Positions 34,858-43,716 of a stretch of DNA of 64,000 bases are shown in pieces; the first letter of the stretch is position 1, and every line of letters begins with the position of its first letter. This DNA is from Candidatus Latescibacterota bacterium. Its GTDB lineage: Bacteria; Krumholzibacteriota; Krumholzibacteriia; JACNKJ01. The position numbers and the translations under genes were made by a program. Where the stretch lies: positions 558,001 to 622,000 of the forward strand of contig JACKDC010000001.1 of NCBI GenBank assembly GCA_020633725.1, written 5' to 3'. Below the pieces are notes generated by a model. The model was not told where the DNA came from. It was given only the letters and a program-made list of their open reading frames with translations, and searched no databases.

Positions 34858-35993
34858 CGCGCCCGCTCAAGATCGGCGTCTCCTGCTACGCCTCGGCGGG
34901 GGGCAGCGGGATCGTCGCCACGGAGCTGGGCCTCGCGCTCGCCGAGCGCGGGCACGAGGTGCACTTCATCACCGCGTCGGTGCCCTTCCGCGTGCACCTG
35001 GGGCAGGAGCGTGTGTCGGTGCACACGGTGGAGACGCTGGACTACCCGCTCTTCGAGCATCCGCCCTACACGCTGGCGCTCGCGGTGAAGATGCACCAGG
35101 TGGCCAGCTTCCACGGCCTTGACCTGCTGCACGTGCACTACGCGATCCCGCACGCGGCCAGCGCGATCCTGGCCAGCCAGATGGGCTCGCGGCGCATCCC
35201 CGTGGTGACGACCCTGCACGGCACGGACATCACGCTGGTGGGCAACCACCCGAGCTACCACCGCATCACGCGCTGGAGCATCGAGCAGTCGGATCGCGTC
35301 ACGGCGGTGAGCGACTTCCTAGCCTCGGAGACGCGCAGGATCTTCCGGACCGACAAGAAGATCCACACGATCCCCAACTTCGTCGACACGGCGCGCTTCA
35401 GCCCGCGCTCGGCGGACGGCCTGCGCGCCCGCTTCGCGAAGAACGGCGAGCGGATCCTGCTGCACGCGTCGAACTTCCGTCCCGTGAAGCGCGCGCTGAC
35501 CCTGGTGGACATCCTCGCCGCCATGGAGGAGCGCGAGCGGACCGTCCTCCTGCTCGCGGGCGACGGGCCCGAACTCGCGGCGCTCGAGTACAAGGCGCGC
35601 GAGCTGGGGCTGGGCAGGCAGGTCAAGATCGTGGGCGCCTGGGAGCGCATCGAGGAGCTGCTGCCCGTGGCGGACGTCTACCTGCAGCCGAGCGAGCACG
35701 AGTCCTTCGGGCTCGCGGCGCTGGAGGCCATGAGCTGCGGCGTGCCCGTGGTGGTGACGAGCCGTGGCGGTCCGAGCGAGTTCATCCGCGACGGCGAGAA
35801 CGGCTTCCTGCTGGATCCGTCCGATCTCGGCGCCTGGGCGGCGCGCTGCGACGCCCTGCTCAGGGACGAGAGCCTGCGCCGTCGCGTGGGCCTCGCGGGC
35901 CGCGCGTCGGTGGAGGAGGGTTTTCCGCTGCCGCGGGTCATCGATCGCTACGAGGAGCTCTTCCAGAACCTCATGGCCAGCAAGGTCGATTGA
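34854..35993 (+). CDS. bshA: N-acetyl-alpha-D-glucosaminyl L-malate synthase BshA
   Basis: GT4 enzyme coupling UDP-GlcNAc to L-malate, the first bacillithiol step. 379 aa. N-terminal GVSCYASAGGSGIVATELG, HFITASVPFRV, LLHVHYAIPHAASA, TTLHGTDITLVG and FVDTARFSPR are BshA-specific; the C-terminal GT-B domain has PSEHESFGLAALEAMSCGVP. GTG start coupled to bshB. The cluster order is bshC-bshB-bshA, a complete pathway in a diderm. Confidence 0.95.
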   Translation: MTRPLKIGVSCYASAGGSGIVATELGLALAERGHEVHFITASVPFRVHLGQERVSVHTVETLDYPLFEHPPYTLALAVKMHQVASFHGLDLLHVHYAIPHAASAILASQMGSRRIPVVTTLHGTDITLVGNHPSYHRITRWSIEQSDRVTAVSDFLASETRRIFRTDKKIHTIPNFVDTARFSPRSADGLRARFAKNGERILLHASNFRPVKRALTLVDILAAMEERERTVLLLAGDGPELAALEYKARELGLGRQVKIVGAWERIEELLPVADVYLQPSEHESFGLAALEAMSCGVPVVVTSRGGPSEFIRDGENGFLLDPSDLGAWAARCDALLRDESLRRRVGLAGRASVEEGFPLPRVIDRYEELFQNLMASKVD

Positions 35994-36020
35994 CAGCGGC
36001 GCGTCGACGCGCTTTGTTAT
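35990..36020 (+). promoter_or_regulatory. Candidate promoter for the Minf_1886-add run
   Basis: Consensus -35 TTGACA (35990-35995) overlapping the bshA stop, with AT-rich TGTTAT (36015-36020, 19-bp spacer) as the likely -10. It lies 28 bp upstream of the ATG at 36049. Confidence 0.5.
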
Positions 36021-36048
36021 CCGGCAACCCGAGCCGGGAGGGGACGGG

Positions 36049-36402
36049 ATGACCACCGACAGCGGCAAGCAGCGACCCTACAGCGCGGAGGCCTACGACT
36101 TCCTGCGCGAGGCGCTCGAGCAGGCGCGGCAGAGCACCCCCGACGGCGGGCACGTGAGCGGCGCGGAGCTGCTGGAGAGCCTCCGGCGCCTCGGCGCGGA
36201 GCGCTACGGCCCGCTGGCCGCCCTGGTCTTCCGCGAGTGGGGCGTCAAGAGCGGGGGCGACTTCGGCAACGTGGTCTACGATCTGATCGAACAGGGCAAG
36301 CTGCAGCAGCGCGACGAGGACAGCATCGAGGACTTCATGGGCGGCCCGCCCTACACCGAGGTCTTCGAGGAGCGTTACTTCCAGAGCGGCGGCGGCCAGT
36401 GA
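36049..36402 (+). CDS. Minf_1886-family protein
   Basis: 117 aa. Fits the small family named after Methylacidiphilum Minf_1886, common in Planctomycetes/Verrucomicrobia: YSAEAYDFLREALEQARQ, HVSGAELLESLRRLGAERYG, VFREWGVKSGGDFGNVVYDL and EDFMGGPPYTEVFEE. No enzyme motif and no signal peptide; likely cytoplasmic. Function unknown. The ATG has GGGAGGGGA upstream; a longer reading from 35764 would overlap bshA and is rejected. Confidence 0.85.
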   Translation: MTTDSGKQRPYSAEAYDFLREALEQARQSTPDGGHVSGAELLESLRRLGAERYGPLAALVFREWGVKSGGDFGNVVYDLIEQGKLQQRDEDSIEDFMGGPPYTEVFEERYFQSGGGQ

Positions 36403-36427
36403 CGGGCCGGCGCGGAAAGGCGAGCGC

Positions 36428-37504
36428 GTGAAGATCGAACGCGACTGGCTGGCGACCCTTCCCAAGACGGACCTGCACGTCCACCTGGACGGCTCCCTGA
36501 GGCCCGCCACGCTGCTCGAGCTGGCCGTGGAGGCGGACTTCGACCTGCCGGCCAGCAGCGAGGCGGAGGTGCGCACCCTCACCCAGGTGCAGGGCGAGGA
36601 GCGCAGCCTCTCGCACTACCTGCGCGCCTTCATGTACACGCTGCCGGTGATGCAGACCGCCGCGGCCCTCGAGCGCATCGCCTACGAGCTCGCCGTGGAC
36701 GCCGCGGCGGAGAACGTGCGGCTGATCGAGGTGCGCTACAGCCCCCTGCTGCATCGCGAACGCGGGCTGCACAACCGCGAGATCATCGAGGCCGTGGAGC
36801 GGGGACTGTCGCGCGCCGAGGCCGAGACGGGCATCATCGCCGGGCAGATCCTCTGCGGAATCCGCTCCATGACGCCCGAACGCTCCCTGGAGCTGGCCCA
36901 GGCCACGCTGCTCTACAAGGATCTCGGCATCGTCGCCTTCGACCTCGCCGGCGAGGAGAAGGACTACCCCGCGAAGCAGCACCGCGAGGCCTTCTACTTC
37001 ATCCTGAATCACAACCTGAACTCGACGCTGCACGCGGGCGAGGCCTTCGGTCCCGAGAGCATCGCGCAGGCGCTGCACTACTGCGGCACGCACCGGATCG
37101 GCCACGGCGTCCGGCTCTACGAGGACCCCGACCTGATGGAGTACGTGAACGACCACCGCATCCCGCTGGAGATGTGCCTGTCCAGCAACGTCCACACGGG
37201 CGCGGTGGCCGAGCTGCACGATCACCCGTTCCGGAAATACCTTGACCTCGGTTTGCGCGTGACCTTGAATACCGACAATCGGCTCATCTCCGACACCACC
37301 GTCACGAAGGAGTTCGACCGGGCGGTGAAAGCCTTCCAGCTTGACGTCGGCGACGTGCACGAGCTGATCCTGAACGGTTTCAAGAGCGCCTTCCTGCCTC
37401 ACGCGCGCAAGGCCGCGCTGATGCGGAAGGTGGTGGAGGAGCTCGAGAGCCTCGGCGTTCCTCCTCGCCACAGCTACACGAACGGTCGCGGTGACCACCT
37501 GTAA
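36428..37504 (+). CDS. add: Adenosine deaminase
   Basis: Hydrolytic deamination of adenosine to inosine. 358 aa. Metal and catalytic residues: TDLHVHLDGSLRP (HxH), LHAGEAFGPESI (His and Glu), RIGHGVRLYEDPDLM, CLSSNVHTG, and LNTDNRLISDT (Asp). The closely related aminodeoxyfutalosine deaminase of menaquinone synthesis shares these motifs and cannot be fully excluded. GTG start with GAAAGG upstream. It overlaps no neighbour; the cupin gene follows after 13 bp. Confidence 0.88.
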   Translation: MKIERDWLATLPKTDLHVHLDGSLRPATLLELAVEADFDLPASSEAEVRTLTQVQGEERSLSHYLRAFMYTLPVMQTAAALERIAYELAVDAAAENVRLIEVRYSPLLHRERGLHNREIIEAVERGLSRAEAETGIIAGQILCGIRSMTPERSLELAQATLLYKDLGIVAFDLAGEEKDYPAKQHREAFYFILNHNLNSTLHAGEAFGPESIAQALHYCGTHRIGHGVRLYEDPDLMEYVNDHRIPLEMCLSSNVHTGAVAELHDHPFRKYLDLGLRVTLNTDNRLISDTTVTKEFDRAVKAFQLDVGDVHELILNGFKSAFLPHARKAALMRKVVEELESLGVPPRHSYTNGRGDHL

Positions 37505-37517
37505 GCGGGACGGATCC

Positions 37518-38198
37518 ATGCGCTCAGCCCTGTCGACCCTCGCCTTCGCCCTGACCCTCCTCGCCGTCGTCCCGGTGGCGCGGGCGGCCGACGACGCCGC
37601 GCCCGCCGACAGCGTGATGCGGCCGCGGCTGGGACAGGGCAGCTACCTCGACACGCGGGATCTGTCCGCCGAGCCGAGAGACCTGAGCCAGGACGCGGGC
37701 GAGATCGAGTCCTTCCTCGACAGCTTCTCCAAGCGGCCGCCGCTGGACTTCAAGCGCCTTCAGCTCCAGGAGCTGCTGCGCAAGAATCTGCTCGCCGAGG
37801 AGGAGAACTCAAGCCGCGTCTCCGTCTTCCGCGCCGAGTCCACGCTCGCCCTGGAGCTCTACCAGCTCCGCGGCGAGGAGTGGCCGCACTACCACCCGCA
37901 CAGCGATCTCTGGGTCTACGTCTGGCGCGGGCGGGGCACGCTCCTCATCGATGACGACGAGAGCGAGTACGGCCCCGGCGACCTGCTGCAGATTCCCGCG
38001 GGGCGCACCTATGCCCTGCACAACCTCAGCGGCGCGCCGACCGTGGCGCTGCTCTGGGAGTGGCCGCCGGTGGTGGACGAGCTCACGGTGGAGTTCATTC
38101 CCGAGGACGTGCTCGAGCAGATGCGGCTCGACTCCCTGCGCAACGTGGACCTGCAGGAGCGCAGTCTCTACCGCAGCGCGCGCCCCGGCCGCCGCTAG
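37518..38198 (+). CDS. Secreted cupin-domain protein
   Basis: 226 aa. Signal peptide (LAFALTLLAVVPVARA, cleavage near residue 24), then an Asp/Glu/Ser-rich linker. A single cupin domain at ~115-185 has HYHPHSDLWVYVWRGRGTLL and YGPGDLLQIPAGRTYALHNL, keeping the metal-binding His residues. The C-terminal helix lacks features. ATG 37518 is preferred over a start at 37491 that overlaps add and would bury the signal peptide. Substrate unknown; a periplasmic sugar- or metal-binding role is inference. Confidence 0.8.
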   Translation: MRSALSTLAFALTLLAVVPVARAADDAAPADSVMRPRLGQGSYLDTRDLSAEPRDLSQDAGEIESFLDSFSKRPPLDFKRLQLQELLRKNLLAEEENSSRVSVFRAESTLALELYQLRGEEWPHYHPHSDLWVYVWRGRGTLLIDDDESEYGPGDLLQIPAGRTYALHNLSGAPTVALLWEWPPVVDELTVEFIPEDVLEQMRLDSLRNVDLQERSLYRSARPGRR

Positions 38199-38202
38199 TT
38201 CC

Positions 38203-39123
38203 TCAGAACAGCTCTCCCTGACGCGTCGGTGGGGTGGGGTCGTCATCCACGCCGTCCTCGCTGTCCGGCGTGGCAATCTCCGCCAGCTGCGGATAGCGCG
38301 CGAGGAGGCTGCGCGGCACGCGCACGCGTTCCTCGAGCAGCTTCGCGCGGAGTTCGAGCGCGTTGACCGCGGCCTGGCCGCCGTAGTGGTTGTTCGTGAC
38401 GACGAACAGCGTCGCGACGCGCTCGGCCGCCGATCGCACGCGGGCCGCGATCGCGTCAAGTTCCGCCGCCGCGTAGAGGTAGTCGTAGCGCTGATCACGC
38501 CCGGCGCTCGCGGCGAACCAGGCCGCTGCGTTGCGTCCGTGGAGGCGGAAGTAGGCGGCGTCGGGGCCGGTGGCGCTCTCGAGGGGCAGGCAGTCGCGGA
38601 GGGCGGGCTGGTCGACGTTCACGGGCAGCGCGCCGCGCTCCCCGAGCCAGTGCAGCCAGTCGGCGCGCGCGAAGCTGGCGTGGCGAACCTCGACGGCGGC
38701 CGGAAGGGGTTCGAGGCGCCGCAGCAGCGCGTCCACGCGGGCGCGGCTGGCGGGGGCGTCGCGAAAGGACCAGGGGAACTGCAGCAGCACCGCGCCCAGA
38801 CGTCCCGCGTCATGGAGACGGCCGGCGAGCTCCGCCACGGCCGCGGCCGGCGCCTCGGGCTCGCCAGCGCCGAGGCCGGGGTGCGTCCAGCTGCGCGGGG
38901 CCTTGAAGAGGAACCGGAAGCGCGGAAAGCCGTCCACGCGGCGCAGCCAGCTCTCCACGACACGAAGCGGGGGCAGGCGGTAGAAGCTGGCGTTGATCTC
39001 CACGAGATCGAAGTGGCGCGCCAGGTAGGGCAACGGGTCGAAGTCCCGACGCTTGGGCGACGGGTAGACCGCGCCCGCCCAGTCGGGGTAACTCCATCCG
39101 GCGGTGCCGATTAGCAGGGACAT
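38203..39123 (-). CDS. DUF72 (YecE-like) family protein
   Basis: 306 aa, TIM-barrel family of unknown function. GTAGWSYPDWAGAVYP at the N-terminus, FDLVEINASFYRLP, FLFKAPRSWTHP, GAVLLQFPWSFRD, VEVRHASF, YFRLHGRN and TNNHYGGQAAVNALEL are the characteristic series. ATG 39123 has GGGAGG 7 nt upstream; GTG 39126 is an alternative. Divergent from rmlA, convergent with the cupin gene. Confidence 0.9.
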   Translation of the reverse strand: MSLLIGTAGWSYPDWAGAVYPSPKRRDFDPLPYLARHFDLVEINASFYRLPPLRVVESWLRRVDGFPRFRFLFKAPRSWTHPGLGAGEPEAPAAAVAELAGRLHDAGRLGAVLLQFPWSFRDAPASRARVDALLRRLEPLPAAVEVRHASFARADWLHWLGERGALPVNVDQPALRDCLPLESATGPDAAYFRLHGRNAAAWFAASAGRDQRYDYLYAAAELDAIAARVRSAAERVATLFVVTNNHYGGQAAVNALELRAKLLEERVRVPRSLLARYPQLAEIATPDSEDGVDDDPTPPTRQGELF

Positions 39124-39185
39124 CACGCAACCTCCCGCTCCCAGCCTAGTGCCTGGCGCGCGCGCTGAACAGGGCAGATTTCCTG

Positions 39186-39214
39186 TTGCCGGTCAGCAGG
39201 GCGACCGCTAGGCT
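39186..39214 (+). promoter_or_regulatory. Sigma70-type promoter for rmlA
   Basis: -35 TTGCCG (39186-39191), 17-bp spacer, -10 TAGGCT (39209-39214). On the opposite strand AGCCTA (39144-39149) gives a divergent TAGGCT -10 for the DUF72 gene. Confidence 0.5.
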
Positions 39215-39247
39215 GTCCCCTGAGCCAACCCCAGCCGCAGGAGCGAC

Positions 39248-39988
39248 ATGAAGGGCATCATCCTGGCGGGCGGCACCGGCAGCCGTCTCTATCCCCTCAC
39301 CAAGGTGACCAACAAGCACCTGCTGCCCGTGGGCCGCGTGCCCATGATCTTCCACCCGCTGTCCAAGTTGGTGGAAGCCGGCATCGAGGAGATCCTGGTC
39401 GTGACGGGCACGGAGCACATGGGGGACGTGGTGGGCCTGCTGGGCAGCGGCCGCGAGTTCGACTGCCGCATCACCTACCGGGTTCAGGACGAGGCCGGCG
39501 GCATCGCCCAGGCGCTGGGCCTGGCGGAGAACTTCTCCCATGGCGACCCGATGACGGTGATCCTGGGCGACAACATCTTCGCGGATTCGATCCGCCCCGG
39601 CGTGGAGGCCTTCGAGCGGCAGGGGACGGGCGCGCGCATCTTCCTCAAGGAGGTGCGGCAGCCCGAGCGCTTCGGCGTGGCCGAGCTGGCAGAGGATCGC
39701 ATCGTCAGCATCGAAGAGAAACCCGCCAAGCCCAAGAGCCACATGGCCGTCTGCGGAATCTACATCTACGACGGACGGGTCTTCGACATCATCCGCGCCC
39801 TGAAGCCCTCGGGCCGCGGCGAGCTGGAGATCACCGACGTCAACAACGCCTACATCGCCGAGGGCACCCTGCGCTACCAGGTGCTCGACGGCTGGTGGAC
39901 TGACGCCGGCACCTTCGAATCGCTCCGCCACGCGCAGGAGCTGGTGCCGCCCGAGGCCGGTTTCGGCACGCGGGGGGCCGGCGGATGA
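39248..39988 (+). CDS. rmlA: Glucose-1-phosphate thymidylyltransferase, short form (RmlA/RfbA)
   Basis: Makes dTDP-glucose. 246 aa, the short form rather than the ~290-aa enzyme. KGIILAGGTGSRLYPLTKV, NKHLLPVGRVPMIFHPL, GDNIFADSI, EEKPAKPKSHMAVCGIYIYD and GELEITDVNNAYI are diagnostic; WTDAGTFESL ends the core. It overlaps rmlB by 4 bp. rmlC and rmlD are not in the window, so the end product may be another dTDP-sugar than rhamnose. Confidence 0.92.
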   Translation: MKGIILAGGTGSRLYPLTKVTNKHLLPVGRVPMIFHPLSKLVEAGIEEILVVTGTEHMGDVVGLLGSGREFDCRITYRVQDEAGGIAQALGLAENFSHGDPMTVILGDNIFADSIRPGVEAFERQGTGARIFLKEVRQPERFGVAELAEDRIVSIEEKPAKPKSHMAVCGIYIYDGRVFDIIRALKPSGRGELEITDVNNAYIAEGTLRYQVLDGWWTDAGTFESLRHAQELVPPEAGFGTRGAGG

Positions 39989-41001
39989 TCCTGGTCACCG
40001 GCGGCTGCGGGTTCATCGGCAGCAACTTCATCCAGCTGCTGCGGGCGGAGCGCCCGGAGCGGGAGCTGCTGAACCTGGATGCCCTCACCTACGCGGGCAA
40101 CCTGGAAAACCTTGCCGCCCTGGAGGACGATCCCGGCCTCCGCTTCGTCCGCGGCGACGTGGCGGACGCGGCCCTGGTGGAGAGCCTCTTCGCCGAGCAC
40201 CCCATCGACGCGGTGGTGCACTTCGCGGCCGAGAGCCACGTGGACCGCAGCATCCTGGGGCCGGGCGTCTTCGTCGAGACGAACGTGCGCGGCACGCAGG
40301 TGCTCCTCGACGCGGCGCGCAAGGCCTGGCCCGCGGGCGACGGGCGCTTCGTCATGGTGTCCACCGACGAGGTCTACGGCTCGCTGGGGCCCACCGGACG
40401 CTTCCGCGAGGACACGCCGCTGGACCCGTCCAGCCCGTATTCGGCGAGCAAGGCGTCGGCGGACCTGCTCTGCCAGGCCTATCACCGCACCTTCGGCTTT
40501 CCGGTGACGATCACGCGCTGCAGCAACAACTACGGGCCCTACCAGTTTCCCGAGAAGCTGATCCCGCTCATGATCCAGCGGGCCAGCCAGGACCTGAGCC
40601 TGCCGGTCTACGGCGACGGCCTGCAGGTACGCGACTGGCTGCACGTCGAGGACCACTGCCGCGCCGTGCTGGCGGTGCTGGAACGCGGCGAGCCCGGGCG
40701 CGTCTACAACATCGGCGGGGACAACGAGCGCGCGAACATCGACATCGTGCGCCTGATCCTGGCGGCCCTGAACAAGGGCGAGGACCTGATCGAGCACGTG
40801 ACGGACCGCCCCGGGCACGATCGTCGCTATGCCATGGACGCGGGGCGCATCCGCGCCGAGCTGGGCTGGACGCCCACGGTGGATTTCGCCGACGGCATCG
40901 CGGCCACCATCGACTGGTACCTGACCCACCGCCCGTGGTGGGAGCGCATCCTGAGCGGCGACTACCGCGAGTACTACGATCGGCTCTACGGAAGCCGGTG
41001 A
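39985..41001 (+). CDS. rmlB: dTDP-glucose 4,6-dehydratase RmlB
   Basis: Converts dTDP-glucose to the 4-keto-6-deoxy sugar. 338 aa SDR enzyme. NAD-binding VTGGCGFIGSNFI, VVHFAAESHVDRSI, VSTDEVYGSL, catalytic YSASKASADLL, RCSNNYGPYQFPEKLIPLMI, VRDWLHVEDHCRA and YNIGGDNE all match RmlB. ATG coupled to rmlA. The following glycosyltransferase starts 30 bp downstream. Confidence 0.95.
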   Translation: MILVTGGCGFIGSNFIQLLRAERPERELLNLDALTYAGNLENLAALEDDPGLRFVRGDVADAALVESLFAEHPIDAVVHFAAESHVDRSILGPGVFVETNVRGTQVLLDAARKAWPAGDGRFVMVSTDEVYGSLGPTGRFREDTPLDPSSPYSASKASADLLCQAYHRTFGFPVTITRCSNNYGPYQFPEKLIPLMIQRASQDLSLPVYGDGLQVRDWLHVEDHCRAVLAVLERGEPGRVYNIGGDNERANIDIVRLILAALNKGEDLIEHVTDRPGHDRRYAMDAGRIRAELGWTPTVDFADGIAATIDWYLTHRPWWERILSGDYREYYDRLYGSR

Positions 41002-41031
41002 CGACGAATCCGCGAAACGACGGTTGAGCGC

Positions 41032-42114
41032 ATGAAGACGTCGATCCTCAACAGCCCCTTCGCCCGCCTCGCGCTGCGCAGCCTCGGCATGGCGCCGCTG
41101 GAACGCGAGTTCAGCCTGAGCCGCGGCTTCAGCGAAGCCCGGCGGCTGCTCTTCGTGGACTCGGGCCGGCTCTGCGATCTGGTCTTCTTCCTGCCGGTGA
41201 TGCAGGCCCTGCACCGCGAGCAGCCGGAGCTCGAGCTGCAGGTGATGGTGGAGGACCGCTGGGCGGAACTCCTCCGCCGCGAGGCGATGCTGAGCGGTCT
41301 GCTCGTCTACAAGACCGACCAGCTCAAGGCGCGCTCGGCGAGCTACTACCGCCTGCTCAAGGAAGTGCGCAACCGCGAGTTCGACACGGTGATCCTCCTC
41401 GGGGACGAGGCCGATCCGCCGCGCGATCTCGTCGCCTACGCCTCCCAGGCGGCGCTGCGCATCGGCGTCTTCCGCGAGGAGCGGGACCAGCTGCTCAACT
41501 GCATGCTGCGCTGGCAGGGGCACGAGCGCTACCACATGGAGCTGGCCTGGGAGCTGTCGCGCTTCTTCCGGCTGGACTACGACCCCAGCCAGTGGCGCTT
41601 CACGCTGCGTCCGGAAGAGCAGCGCGCCGCCGATCAGCTGATCCACTTCCGCAAGCCGGTGAAGGACCAGGTGCTCATCGCCGTGGACCCGGGACGCGGG
41701 CTCGGCGAGCGCCGCCTCGCGCGCGGGAACCTGGCCTACCTGGTGAACCATCTCACCGAGCGGCTGCGGGGCAAGGTGCTGCTGCTGCACCTGGACGAGG
41801 ACGCGGACGCCGCCGCCGAGTTCCGCCGCGACCTGCGCGGCGAGGCGCTGGACATGCCGCCCCAGGGCCTGCGCGAGCGGCTCGCGCTGCTCAGCCGCTG
41901 CGATCTGCTCGTGGCCGGCAACACGGAGTTCTTCCACGCGGCCGTCGCGGCCGGCGTGCCCAGCCTGGGCCTCTTCAGCGCGGCGGACAGCAGCCGCTGG
42001 GAGCCGCGCCGGCGCGAGCGCGTGGGCGTGCTGCGGGGGCAGCCAGGTCAGAAGATGTCCCTGCGGGAGATCGACGCGGCCGTCGAGGGCATCCTGCATG
42101 TCCAGCCTTCCTGA
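41032..42114 (+). CDS. Divergent GT9 heptosyltransferase-like protein
   Basis: 360 aa. GT9 features: LFVDSGRLCDLVFFLPVMQAL (cf. RxLGDVxLTxP), LLHLDEDADAAAEF and a C-terminal VAGNTEFFHAAVAAGVPSLGL resembling the SNDTGPMHLAAA donor motif with the Asp-x-Gly replaced. The sequence is more divergent than the three GT9s downstream. It may be a glycosyltransferase of altered specificity. It overlaps the next GT9 by 17 bp. Confidence 0.75.
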   Translation: MKTSILNSPFARLALRSLGMAPLEREFSLSRGFSEARRLLFVDSGRLCDLVFFLPVMQALHREQPELELQVMVEDRWAELLRREAMLSGLLVYKTDQLKARSASYYRLLKEVRNREFDTVILLGDEADPPRDLVAYASQAALRIGVFREERDQLLNCMLRWQGHERYHMELAWELSRFFRLDYDPSQWRFTLRPEEQRAADQLIHFRKPVKDQVLIAVDPGRGLGERRLARGNLAYLVNHLTERLRGKVLLLHLDEDADAAAEFRRDLRGEALDMPPQGLRERLALLSRCDLLVAGNTEFFHAAVAAGVPSLGLFSAADSSRWEPRRRERVGVLRGQPGQKMSLREIDAAVEGILHVQPS

Positions 42115-43150
42115 GCCGCCCTTTCGCGCCGCGCTGCTCACGCCCGCGCACCTGGGCGACTGCGTGATGTCCACGGCGCTCCTGCCCCCCCTCGCCGGCC
42201 TCAGCGGACAGGGCGTCGAAGTCTGGTGCCGGCCGGGGCACGAGCCCCTCTTCGGCGGCCATCCCGCAGTGGTCGCCGTGCGCGCGGTGGAACCGAAGGG
42301 ACGTCACCGCGGCCCGGTCGGACTCCTGCGGGCGCGCCGGGACCTGGGCGGCGCCGCGCGCGCGCTGGATGCCCTGTGGATCGTCCCCGACAGCCTGTCC
42401 ACCGCGCTCCTCGCGGCGGCGAGCGGCGTGCGGCGACGCGTCGGCTTCGGCGGCCAGGGCCGCGGCGCGCTGCTCACGCGGAACCTCGGTCCGCCGCCCG
42501 GGCGGGAGCGTCACTGGATCGACGGACGCGCCGGCCTCCTGGCGGACGGGGCCACGAGCGCCAGCGGGCTGCAGCCGGCGGTCCATCCGACCGCGGACGC
42601 GACCGCCCGCGCGCGTGATCGCCTGCAGCGCGAGGACGTGCCGCTGGACGGCTTCGCCGTCTTCGTCCCCGGCGCCGTGTTCGGGCCCGCGAAGCGCTGG
42701 ACGCAGTTCGCGGAGCTGGCCCGCGTGATTCCGCAGGAGCTCTGGGTGCTGGTGCTCGGCAGCGCCGAGGAAGCCGCGCTCTGCCGCGCGCTGACGGAGT
42801 CGCTGCGCGCCCAGGGCCGCCGCGCGCTGGCGCTGGCGGGGGCGCTCGATCTCGGCGAGCTGTCGGCCCTGCTGCGCGAGGCGCGCTTCGTCGTCAGCAA
42901 CGACACGGGTCCGATGCATCTCGCGGCGGCGGTGGGAGGGCGCGTGCTGGGTCTCTTTCTTTCCACCTCCACGCAGTGGACCGCGCCGCGCGGCCCGAGC
43001 GTGCGCTGGCTGGCCGCGGACGTCCCCTGCCGGCCCTGCTTCAACCGCGTCTGTCCGCTGCCTGCGATGCACTGCGACACGGCCGTCACGCCGTGGAACG
43101 TGCGCGGCGCGCTCGCGGACTGGTTCGAGCCGCGGCGGGCGTCGGCATGA
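42098..43150 (+). CDS. GT9 glycosyltransferase, WaaF-like heptosyltransferase
   Basis: 350 aa. N-terminal ALLTPAHLGDCVMSTALLP, central PGAVFGPAKRWTQFAELARV (WaaF-type), C-terminal SNDTGPMHLAAAVGGRVLGLF and CRPCFNRVCPL. These are the residues that bind ADP-heptose in WaaC/WaaF. Adds inner-core heptose to LPS if the family role holds. Overlaps gmhB by 4 bp (ATGA). Confidence 0.86.
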   Translation: MSSLPEPPFRAALLTPAHLGDCVMSTALLPPLAGLSGQGVEVWCRPGHEPLFGGHPAVVAVRAVEPKGRHRGPVGLLRARRDLGGAARALDALWIVPDSLSTALLAAASGVRRRVGFGGQGRGALLTRNLGPPPGRERHWIDGRAGLLADGATSASGLQPAVHPTADATARARDRLQREDVPLDGFAVFVPGAVFGPAKRWTQFAELARVIPQELWVLVLGSAEEAALCRALTESLRAQGRRALALAGALDLGELSALLREARFVVSNDTGPMHLAAAVGGRVLGLFLSTSTQWTAPRGPSVRWLAADVPCRPCFNRVCPLPAMHCDTAVTPWNVRGALADWFEPRRASA

Positions 43151-43716
43151 GGCGCGCGGTCTTTCTGGACCGGGACGGCACACTCGTCGAGGAGAAGCAC
43201 TACCTCGCCGAGGCGGGCGCGCTCGCGCTCTACCCCTGGACGCTCGACGCGCTGCGCACGCTCGGCGAGACGGGCCTGGCCCTGGTCGTTCTGAGCAATC
43301 AGTCCGGCGTGGCGCGCGGCCTCTTCGACGAGGGCGCCGTGGCCGCGGTGAACGCCCGCCTCGCGTCGCTCCTCGCCGCGGGTGGCGTGCGGCTCGACGG
43401 CGTCTACTACTGTCCGCATCTGGCAGAGGGCAGCGTGCCCGACTACGCGATCGACTGCGACTGCCGCAAGCCGCGTCCCGGCATGCTGGATCGCGCGGCG
43501 CGGGAACTCGACCTGGAGTTGCCCGGCAGCTGGGTGGTGGGGGACAAGCCCGACGACCTCGGCCTGGCGGCCACGCGCGGACTGCGCGCGCTGCTGGTGC
43601 GCAGCGGCCACGGCGCCGAGACCGAGGCCGCCGGCGCGGCGGAAGGCGCGGAGCAGGTGCTGGACACCCTGCTCGAAGCGGCGCGCGTCATCCGCGACGC
43701 GGAGGTGCGGGCGTGA
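43147..43716 (+). CDS. gmhB: D-glycero-D-manno-heptose-1,7-bisphosphate 7-phosphatase GmhB
   Basis: HAD phosphatase supplying ADP-heptose for the neighbouring GT9 enzymes. 189 aa. HAD motif I VFLDRDGTLVEE, motif II VLSNQSGVARG, the zinc-site pattern CPHLAEG ... CDCRKPRPGM and motif IV VGDKPDDLGLA. ATG 43147 is inside the previous stop. gmhA, hldE are absent from the window. Histidinol-phosphatase-type HAD enzymes look alike, but context favours GmhB. Confidence 0.9.
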   Translation: MRRAVFLDRDGTLVEEKHYLAEAGALALYPWTLDALRTLGETGLALVVLSNQSGVARGLFDEGAVAAVNARLASLLAAGGVRLDGVYYCPHLAEGSVPDYAIDCDCRKPRPGMLDRAARELDLELPGSWVVGDKPDDLGLAATRGLRALLVRSGHGAETEAAGAAEGAEQVLDTLLEAARVIRDAEVRA

